From Batkoa obscura (taxonomy: Eukaryota; Entomophthoromycota; Entomophthoromycetes; Entomophthorales; Batkoaceae), in contig JASVEC010000172.1 of NCBI GenBank assembly GCA_030770535.1, positions 1 to 36,630 on the forward strand: DNA of 36,630 nt. The letters are read 5' to 3'. Within the stretch, counting starts at the first letter, position 1. Each line of letters begins with the position of its first letter. Under the pieces are notes generated by a model that was not told the origin of the DNA, made no database searches, and was given only the letters and a program-made list of their open reading frames with translations. Below are positions 30,044-36,630 of this stretch, one piece after another. Both the position numbers and the translations under genes were made by a program.

Positions 30044-30534
30044 ATGAAGTTTCGAGCTATCCATTTATTATCTGCCTCCATCTACTTTCTTAATGCCAGT
30101 ATTGGATTTGTTTTAAAGGACATCAAATCTATCATCCAAAAGAGCAAAGGCAACATTTCTAAAACTAGGAAACTCCAGGCTTAAGCAATGCATCTGCTCT
30201 CAAATATCTGGGGATGTATTTTTTCGTTTAATAGTTTTACCAACAATCTTTCGGTTTAAATAGTGCTCAAAGAATGGAAAAAGTGATGAAATCAAAAAAA
30301 ACATCCCTATGTCTTATCCAATGGTATAGCATCTTTTGGAATTCCATTAGGGGCATATAAAGATGAGCTTAATGTAGATAATGACGGTTATTAGTGTAAG
30401 AAGAGTGCCTTGTACTACGATCAACTTGACAATGGGTTCTGGACCTTCTCTCAAAGTTCTTAAGTCTATCTTAAGTGTGATTCAGGAACTAAATGTATCC
30501 AAACGAAGGCAATCTTATATATAGTTTTGATTAA
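30044..30534 (+). pseudogene. Decayed CBM19-like secreted-protein gene, split by a miniature element
   Basis: The start MKFRAIHLLSASIYFLNASI parallels the signal peptide of the gene at 28233. KDIKSIIQKSKGNI matches KDVKSIIQESKANI. After the inserted element (30209..30307) the match resumes at GIPLGAYKDELNVDND and the cysteine domain, with several Cys codons changed, stops in frame and at least one frame change. It is a dead tandem duplicate of the intact gene, about 1.8 kb downstream. Confidence 0.85.
30209..30307 (+). mobile_element. Miniature element, copy 16, inside the decayed secreted-protein gene
   Basis: 99-bp plus copy, TGGGGATGTATTTTTTCG to AAACATCCC. The right flank is TA. The left flank is TATC, as in copy 3. 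The intact paralogue at 28389-28410 shows the uninterrupted sequence, so this is a second empty/filled comparison. Confidence 0.88.
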
Positions 30535-30602
30535 TATTGAGGTTATTTTGAATTAAATTTATATGAATTGCTTGTAACGTTAAAATAAATTTTATTTAAA
30601 TA

Positions 30603-32006
30603 TCATGTAAAAAATTTGGAGAATGAAGATAGGGTAGTCATTGGAGGCGGAATTAAAGATGTAGGGGTAGTGCCTAAAGTTAAACTTCGATTCAATTCAT
30701 TTAGTTTAGCTTCTCTGTATTGGCGGAATTTAAAGCGATCAGGTAGATAATTTAGATCTGGGGTGGTTGGAGCAAACAAAATGGATTTATTAAGTTCGGC
30801 TTCAAATAGGGAGGCCCGCCAATTAAAGTTTTTAGGTTGAGTTTCTAAAGCGGATTCTAAGAGTAATTTTTCAGTTGCACTACTTTGGCTACTGATATCA
30901 CTCAGAATATCGTTGTGAATCTTTCCAGTGCTTAGGGACTTTAAGTCAGGATTATCTTTGACACTTACATTATCAAAAGATTCTAAGGATAAATCATCAA
31001 ATTGGAAATCTAAAATTGTATATAAATCGGATGTCATTGGTCCACAAATAAAGTCTTCGTTATAGGCTTTGAAATAAGGACCCTCAGTATCATTCATTGA
31101 GTAAAAACTCTGCCTTTGGATATCAAAAATGGGCTTTTCAACCAGTCTGATAGTTTCGTTCGATAATCTAGATTCCTCTTGAACTTCAATTGGAGTTGCA
31201 GTTATTTCTGTTTCAGTAACTGACTCTTCTGGAGATGTTTTGCCTTTATCAAGCTTAGGGCTTGGTGAAAAAGGAGAAAAAACGCCGCTTGGTATCTTTA
31301 CATCAAACAAACTTTTGCTTTTATTTAATCGACGTTTGCTGCTTTTCTTTGGTATTGATGGTCTTAGTTTTGGGTTGTCATCAGTTTCTTGCTTTAAATC
31401 ATCTTCCATACTCTTCTTTAAGATACCAATTAAAGGCATAGTCAACATTTCACAACTTTTTTGGCGTTTGATCACTTCTGTTGGAAATTGGGTAGTGATT
31501 GGATCTGGAGACTGTAAAAAGGCTCTGCCTTGCTCATTTAAAGTCTTTGCGACCGTTGGATCAATTTCACATAGCGGGGAAGGTACCTTGGATTGAAGGG
31601 GTATTACATAGCCATCATCCAGCTTTTGGTTCGCTGCTTTGGTCACTTCAATAAAAAAATCGGTACCCATGTCAACATTGTCAATTACAGGTACTTCAGG
31701 TATCTCTTTTAATGTAGGGATAGGCGATGCTTCTAAAACCTTTGAATCGAATATAGGCGACTCATCCTCACCATCCTTAACACTAATGAATAAGCTATCC
31801 TTCCTCGATTTTTCCGGCTTGGAATTTAGGTCATCGATCCACCCGCTTAAACTGTTCCTCCTGGTTCCTAGCCATTGAAATGGTTTATATAAAGAGTTGA
31901 TAGATAGCTTTTTTCTAAGGCTATTTCTACGTGAGCTGGTGCCCTCCTGCTCTCGTAAAGAATTAATTTTTGGACTTACGGTGCTGGAAGAATTTCCTTT
32001 TAGCAT
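30603..32006 (-). CDS. Long Ser-rich, probably disordered protein of unknown function
   Basis: Single open frame of 467 residues, unusual in such AT-rich DNA, with codon use richer in G and C than its surroundings. The N-terminus is basic and Ser-rich with several RRNSL and RKDSL sequences (about residues 26-70), which fit basophilic kinase (PKA or AGC-type) sites. A second basic patch reads KKSSKRRLNKSKSLFDV. The middle is rich in Pro, Thr, Glu and Ile. Near residues 300-345 is a more ordered stretch with FICGPMTSDLYTILDFQFDD. There is no signal peptide, membrane segment or catalytic motif. It could be a signalling scaffold or cell-polarity regulator, but that is a guess from composition. 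No intron is needed. Confidence 0.75.
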   Translation of the reverse strand: MLKGNSSSTVSPKINSLREQEGTSSRRNSLRKKLSINSLYKPFQWLGTRRNSLSGWIDDLNSKPEKSRKDSLFISVKDGEDESPIFDSKVLEASPIPTLKEIPEVPVIDNVDMGTDFFIEVTKAANQKLDDGYVIPLQSKVPSPLCEIDPTVAKTLNEQGRAFLQSPDPITTQFPTEVIKRQKSCEMLTMPLIGILKKSMEDDLKQETDDNPKLRPSIPKKSSKRRLNKSKSLFDVKIPSGVFSPFSPSPKLDKGKTSPEESVTETEITATPIEVQEESRLSNETIRLVEKPIFDIQRQSFYSMNDTEGPYFKAYNEDFICGPMTSDLYTILDFQFDDLSLESFDNVSVKDNPDLKSLSTGKIHNDILSDISSQSSATEKLLLESALETQPKNFNWRASLFEAELNKSILFAPTTPDLNYLPDRFKFRQYREAKLNELNRSLTLGTTPTSLIPPPMTTLSSFSKFFT

Positions 32007-32830
32007 AGTTCAAAATGGAATTCAAAATCAAAAAGAAAGTTTAATATGCTTAAATAATAATAAAAAGTAAGAAAAAGAGATAAATGAAACTAAATCATAA
32101 TTATAATTTTTTTAGTATTTTATTGTTTTAACTTCAAACTTTTTAAGACTGTTGTTTAAAGGAAATTAATTTTTAGCTAAAATTTAATTTCCATTGACAA
32201 AAAGATTTTAATGAATCTTTTCTATTTTAAGTAGTTAAGGTGGATTTATCTCTTTTTAATTTTTTTTGGCATCGTTAGATAATTAAAAAAAAACTTTATA
32301 TTATTTAAAGATAAAGAGAATCAGTACTGCTTTTATCTTGATAAATTATAGAGAGATGTATGAAATGGGCCCGAATTGATTCATATAGCTATACCATACA
32401 CTGTGGCTTGAATGCTGATCGAACTGCTTTCTAAAATATTTTACTGATACCCTTTACTACTGTCATTATTATGAAGGCTAGTTGATTCAAAGCTCAAACT
32501 CATCAGGTTACTATAGTCAATATAGCCTATCTCAAATAGAACCCCAAGTATATCATAAGCTTATAGTTGTAAAAAATAAGGTTTGACTACTTCTTATTCA
32601 ATAGAGAAGTAAGGCTACAAACATCTCATATGCTATGTATGTTTTTTTAACACTAGAGTAGTAATTTTATAAATATTGACTATTACTACGTTTCTCAATA
32701 GCATATCGCTGATGATTGTAGATGAATTTTAAATTACATCTGGTTATAACAGGACGTTTATCACTTTTGATTTGTTTGATGTTGATTCTATACCCCTTTT
32801 AGGCTCCAAAGTGTCTTTGAAAGTAACAAA
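32007..32830. other. Intergenic stretch, no supported gene
   Basis: About 820 bp. The right two-thirds (32340-32800) has slightly richer base composition and short open pieces, but I cannot relate them to any family. The left part is the promoter side of the 467-residue gene. Confidence 0.4.
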
Positions 32831-32931
32831 CGGTGGTGTTTTTTTTGATTCCATTACTTTTTCCATTTTTTAATCGCTACTTGAGCGGAAAGATTGTTAG
32901 TAGAATTCTTAAACAAAAAAGTACATCCCCA
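32831..32931 (-). mobile_element. Miniature element, copy 17
   Basis: Reverse copy with a worn left tip (CGGTGGTGTTTTTTTTG) and a good right tip (GTACATCCCCA). The flanks do not show TA. Confidence 0.75.
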
Positions 32932-32977
32932 AATTTTGTTCAATTTATCATGACTAAGGTCAAGGTTGAATAGCATT

Positions 32978-33076
32978 TGGGAGTGTCTTTTTTAACTTCA
33001 TTATTTTTTCCATTTTTTAAGTGCTATTTAAGCGGAAAATTTGTTAGCAAAATTCTTAAACAAAAATATATCCCCA
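32978..33076 (-). mobile_element. Miniature element, copy 18
   Basis: Reverse copy, TGGGAGTGTCTTTTTTAAC to TATATCCCCA. It is flanked by TT on both sides. Two copies in the same orientation lie only 46 bp apart here. Confidence 0.8.
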
Positions 33077-33194
33077 TTTTGTTATAAAATTTATAAGCAG
33101 GGGTTTAATAATGATAAAGCTTTAGTTTAATCGTTTATTAACTTTAAAATAAAAAAACACCGAGATTATTCAAATTAAATGATATTAAAATTAT

Positions 33195-33692
33195 TTAATA
33201 TTTGTAGTGTTTACCAGTGCATTTTGGTTTTTTGGAGGTGGTAACTGGAACACTATGAGTTGAGGTAGCTGGAGTGGTTTGAGTTGAAGTAGTTTGTTGG
33301 AGAATTTTTTCACCATGGCAAACTCTACTGTAAGCTTGGTATTGGCAAGTAAGAGGAAACTCGTAATGCTCAGTAGTACCACGGTTAACATAAGTATCGA
33401 TAACAACGGAATCAGCTGAACATTTTCTTACAATAGCATTGACCCATTTATCTTGGGAGTAAGCAAAATCAGATTGACAGCTAGATTGTTTAGTGTCAGT
33501 AGTACCTCCGCAAGATAATTCTACTTTTCTTCCAAAGTAGTCAGAGGTACATTTGCAGGTGAAAACATATTGGTCTTTACCATTGGCTCCTTTGACTCTT
33601 CCATCAACAACATCACATTTGTGGGACCAGTCTAAAGCTAAGCTGGAGGAAACTAAAAGAGCGGCAATTACGGAAGTAACGATTTTGTACAT
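33195..33692 (-). CDS. Secreted Cys-rich protein with a Thr-rich tail, family unknown
   Basis: 165 residues, single exon. The start MYKIVTSVIAALLVSSSLAL is a clear signal peptide. The mature part has nine cysteines, including TCKC, LSCGG and SSC, spread over about 100 residues. A Thr/Ser/Pro-rich stretch near 135-155 looks like an O-glycosylated linker. The last part, KPKCTGKHYKY, carries one more Cys and basic residues. I do not recognise the fold. Size, signal peptide and Cys content fit a small secreted effector-like or wall protein. Base composition is richer in G and C than the flanks, suggesting a real and well-expressed gene. There is no glycolipid-anchor signal at the end. Confidence 0.8.
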   Translation of the reverse strand: MYKIVTSVIAALLVSSSLALDWSHKCDVVDGRVKGANGKDQYVFTCKCTSDYFGRKVELSCGGTTDTKQSSCQSDFAYSQDKWVNAIVRKCSADSVVIDTYVNRGTTEHYEFPLTCQYQAYSRVCHGEKILQQTTSTQTTPATSTHSVPVTTSKKPKCTGKHYKY

Positions 33693-33740
33693 TATTGTTT
33701 AAGATTGATAAAGGTAAAAAAATTAGTGTGTAATTATGAA

Positions 33741-33748
33741 GCTTATAT
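33741..33748 (-). promoter_or_regulatory. TATA box of the secreted Cys-rich protein gene
   Basis: On the minus strand GTATATAAGC contains TATATAAG about 55 bp before the ATG at 33692. Confidence 0.55.
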
Positions 33749-33750
33749 AC

Positions 33751-34890
33751 TGCTCATGAAAACTTTATTAAACTTATTTTTAGAATTTTGTAATAATATG
33801 TACTGATTAAAATGGTAATGGACACACTTCAATAAACTTTTAAGTAATTGCGCATAAGAATATGAATTAATCTATTTTTAAATTCTGCCATTGTTGGACA
33901 TAAGTAAATGTTTTTAATTATTTGAGCTATAAATAGACATTATATAAATATCTTTTCAGTAGTACAGTATTCTTGTATTGCTCTTAGTATTTTCTAATAT
34001 TTACTAGATTCTATGAAAGGATTAAAACAAGAATTAATAAACTAAGCTGAGAAAAGATTAAAGAGAAAAATAAGGAGAAAAATGTGCCATCTAAGTTCTT
34101 AATTTTAATCATATTGCTTAATCTATTTTTAAACACTTTATTTGACGTTTTTTTAGTGCTTAAATTAAATATAAAGATTTTATTATTTTATTGTTCTATT
34201 TAATTTAGTTATAAGGTAAATTTGGTTTTAATAGGCTCTGCTTTATATAAGTATGAACTATAGCTGTCATAAATAAATTGCTATTTTTAAATTTTATATT
34301 AAATATATTAGTTTCTAAATTATAGCAGGAGTTATAACCATTAATTCAAACACCATCTTAAATTCCAGTTAGATGTTAATTTAAAAGCTTTAATGAAATT
34401 TTCATTATTTTCATTAAAATAATTTTATATGAATTTTTAAATTTGTAAAAACTTAAATTAACTTAGAAGTTATAAAAAAACAAAAAGAACAATAACAAAA
34501 TTAGTTATGATCTTAATACAACTTTTATTTTAATGAATATCATATAAATAATATTTTTATTATTATAATAAAAACTACTAATATATCGATTCAAATTTCA
34601 TATCTAATTTTTAATCTTTGTTTTAAAATTAAACATGGGATCTCTTATGAAGATTACAACTAAAGCTATTAAAAGCTTCTAACAGCTTAATTGTTTATAT
34701 AAATTAGTCAGCCTTTTAAAGTATTAATTTAATAAAGTTAACAATAAAATGTCCATGTGCAGTGAATTTTATTTACTGTTATTTTGAGCTTTTAGTAATA
34801 AAATCAAAATAAATATAATAGTGTACAAATATTAATTGAAAAAGAATAACAATAACAACAGTTTATCTTTAAGCTCTCCACTTTGCCAAA
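33751..34890. other. Gene-free AT-rich stretch
   Basis: About 1.1 kb. Nothing recognised apart from the promoter at its left edge. Confidence 0.45.
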
Positions 34891-34986
34891 TGAGCACGTA
34901 TTTTCTAGTTCTATTTTTTTTCATTTTTTGAGCGCTATTGAGTGGAAAAATCATTAATAAAATTCAGAAACAAGAAAACAGCAACC
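34891..34986 (-). mobile_element. Miniature element, copy 19 (worn)
   Basis: Degraded reverse copy recognised by TTTTTTTTCATTTTTTGAGC, the GCGCTATTGAGTGG core and TTAATAAAATTC. Both tips are lost. Confidence 0.65.
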
Positions 34987-35280
34987 AGTTCTAATTTATA
35001 ACAGAAGTTTAGTTTTTTAATATTCAATTAGGTATGGTTTTAAATTATTTTTGAAAGAGATTAAAAATTTATTGGCAATGCTTTAATTGATATGATATTA
35101 TTTTCAAATGCTTATTCTTTATTCTAAAACTTTATACTAATAAGAAATACAGCATTTTTAAACATTTTAAATTAATCTCGATATTTTAAAACTATTGTAC
35201 CTTACTACCTTAGTATTAATGACTGACATTGTCTATGTTTACAATAAAGAAAAATACAACAGCATAAAAAATTAAGTTTA

Positions 35281-35331
35281 AATATTTGAGTGGAAAATTG
35301 CTAGTAAAATTCTTTAAAAAAATACACATAT
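35281..35331 (-). mobile_element. Miniature element, copy 20 (half copy)
   Basis: Only the second half of a reverse copy: ATTTGAGTGGAAAATTGC, then AGTAAAATTCTTTAAAAAAA and TACACATA. The first half is missing. Confidence 0.6.
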
Positions 35332-35447
35332 ATGGTTTATACAAGGCCATTACATAATTTGCTTTTTTTAGTAAGCCCAATCCCGCAAGGGTATAGAACT
35401 GGTACAATTCATTTATTTTGCTGCAATAAAGTTTTAAGTATAATAAA

Positions 35448-35547
35448 TGGGAATGTATTTTTTTGTTTAAAAATTTTACTAGCAAGTTTTTCCACCTAAA
35501 TAACGCTTAAAAAGTGGAAAAAGCAATGAAACCAAAAAATACACCCC
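35448..35547 (+). mobile_element. Miniature element, copy 21
   Basis: Plus copy, TGGGAATGTATTTTTTTG to ATACACCCC, right flank TA. The core is slightly worn (CCTAAATAACGCTTAAAA). Confidence 0.78.
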
Positions 35548-35548
35548 T

Positions 35549-36372
35549 AATGCTTATCGTTGCAACCAATAACTTATTTTTAATTAAAACAAAATAGCAA
35601 TCGTTACAGCTTTATTGTGAAGTAATCAGTGATAAGTTTTATAGTTAAATAATTTGTAGTCTACCTTAACTAGCGCTTATACTTTGGATAAACTTCGATA
35701 TGATTTTTTTTTAAACAAATAGTCAGGAATTTTACAAAAAAACTATATCAGCTATGTTTATATAACAGCATTATATTTTGATAAAGAAATTAATACAACT
35801 TTTTTCAAAACAGCAAGTTCAAGTCAAAAAGTCAATTGGGTTTAACATTTATAGGCCAATTTTAAAGAATTGACTATTTTATACTGATTTTTAGACTAAG
35901 ATGCTATACCAAATATAATTCAAAATGCTACTTTAATATTTGGGTTATGTTTGGTAATAGGGCTGAGTTTAAAGATATGGATTTATCTTAAAAATGATTA
36001 GAAAGAAACATTTTTCACCATAAAAATAGGTTCTTCATTGAAAATATTTTAAAAATTTATTAAACCATAAACCATAAACCATATACTGACCGAAATGTGG
36101 TTTTAATCGAATATAAATCACATGTATTTAAATTTTAATGACTACATAAATCTTGTCAGTAAACAAAATTTTATAGCCATATTTATCAAAAAGAATATAA
36201 TGTAAAGCTTAGCATTTGATGTATAAAAACACATTGTTTATATTAGTTTCATTATAGTTATCTATGCTTCTTAAAAGAAAGCGTTAGCTTTTATATAACT
36301 ATCATTTGATGATTTGATACCAAATCAATTAAATGTGCTTAAATTTATTAATCAAAATAAACGTAATAAAAA
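35549..36372. other. Gene-free AT-rich stretch
   Basis: About 820 bp. The only feature seen is three perfect copies of TAAACCA at 36061-36081. It does not match a known fungal telomere repeat and is too short to mean much. Confidence 0.45.
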
Positions 36373-36630
36373 TTAAATAAAATAGTTTGAGTGTTTAGAG
36401 TATACTGCTATATTTTTATAGCAGGAGGAACAGACATGTATCTCTCTCATATCCCAAAGGGCTAGCCAAGATAATATTACCACAGGAAAGAAAAAATAAA
36501 TCAAGATCAAAATAAACTGCGTAAGACTTTCTGGATAGTTGTTGGTATTGTAGAAAAATATTGGAAATGTTTGGTAATAAAGAAATCCTATTATTATTAA
36601 TTTAGTTTCGATATTGCGATCAATCGTTAG
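36373..36630 (-). CDS. LITAF-like protein, C-terminal part (5' end off the window)
   Basis: On the minus strand 86 codons are open from the right edge to a TAA at 36375..36373. After a polar start (LTIDRNIETKLIIIG) comes a hydrophobic segment (FILILIYFFFPVVILSWLAL), then REIHVCSSCYKNIAVYSKH and the end NYFI. EIHVCSSC is the same second knuckle as EIHLCSSC in copy A, in the same place after the membrane segment. So a ninth family member lies at the edge, on the minus strand, 11.6 kb from the nearest one. It has no ATG within the window. Whether it is intact cannot be told. Confidence 0.72.
   Translation of the reverse strand, partial: LTIDRNIETKLIIIGFLYYQTFPIFFYNTNNYPESLTQFILILIYFFFPVVILSWLALWDMREIHVCSSCYKNIAVYSKHSNYFI

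Noticed and set aside
31240-31878. Open frames on the plus strand opposite the 467-residue gene
   Set aside because: They are antisense shadows of a long, richer-composition gene and show no family features of their own.
32340-32800. Possible decayed gene in the richer-composition stretch
   Set aside because: Short open pieces on both strands did not resemble any family or any other gene in the window.
33191-33406. 71-codon minus-strand frame overlapping the secreted protein gene
   Set aside because: It is a shadow in another frame of the gene at 33195-33692, which has a signal peptide, a TATA box and ordered cysteines.
6463-35547. Regularly scattered ~100-bp repeats as a CRISPR-like array
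   Set aside because: Copies are in both orientations, unevenly spaced, have inverted terminal repeats and TA target duplications, and sit in a eukaryotic genome. They are miniature transposons.
36061-36083. TAAACCA triple repeat as a telomere or subtelomere signal
   Set aside because: Only three units, not the usual fungal TTAGGG type, and a probable gene follows to the right.

Overview
The window is eukaryotic nuclear DNA from a strongly AT-rich fungus. Genes are small, on both strands, and cut by many short GT-AG introns. The genes I can name are ordinary eukaryotic ones: UBC8/UBE2H, a YAR1-like ankyrin protein, phosducin-like PLP2, cyclophilin E (RRM plus cyclophilin), a MAPEG protein and a PROPPIN of the HSV2/WIPI3 type. 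A CBM19-like secreted protein points to a fungus. Cyclophilin E together with a LITAF-like family fits an early-diverging lineage (Zoopagomycota, for example a Conidiobolus-like organism) better than a yeast. That placement is inference.

Layout. (1) 1-5.9 kb is a compact housekeeping block: UBC8 (-, runs off the left edge), YAR1-like (+), PLP2 (-), an acyl-protein-thioesterase-like hydrolase (+), cyclophilin E (-, ten exons including one of 15 nt) and a small unknown gene (+). Intergenic gaps are about 70-600 bp and there are no repeats. (2) 6.4-24.8 kb is an accessory region. It holds a LITAF-like family of four intact genes and four decayed copies, two decayed KDM3-type JmjC genes, one intact MAPEG gene, and many copies of a ~100-bp TA-flanked miniature inverted-repeat element. 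(3) 25.4-27.0 kb carries the PROPPIN gene. (4) 28-34 kb carries a CBM19-like secreted protein, a decayed paralogue of it split by a miniature element, a long disordered Ser-rich protein and a second secreted Cys-rich protein. (5) 34-36.6 kb is almost gene-free, ending in the C-terminal part of a ninth LITAF-like copy (-) that runs off the right edge.

The most interesting signal is in region 2. A JmjC remnant plus a LITAF-like gene occur twice in tandem (about 9.2-12.6 kb and 14.1-18.0 kb). The JmjC parts have drifted far apart, but about 604 bp covering the shared promoter and codons 1-59 of the LITAF-like gene are almost identical (two substitutions seen). Identity stops abruptly at codon 59/60, and the membrane segments then differ completely. 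This looks like recent gene conversion that swaps a common promoter and N-terminal module onto variable membrane modules. One copy of the tract holds a miniature element that the other lacks. This gives an empty/filled site pair that fixes the element at 101 bp with a 2-bp TA target duplication and shows recent movement. A 548-bp relative with 16-bp matching ends may be a longer member of the same transposon family.

I saw no tRNA, rRNA, CRISPR array or retroviral/LTR element. Splice sites were read by eye and not tested against transcripts.
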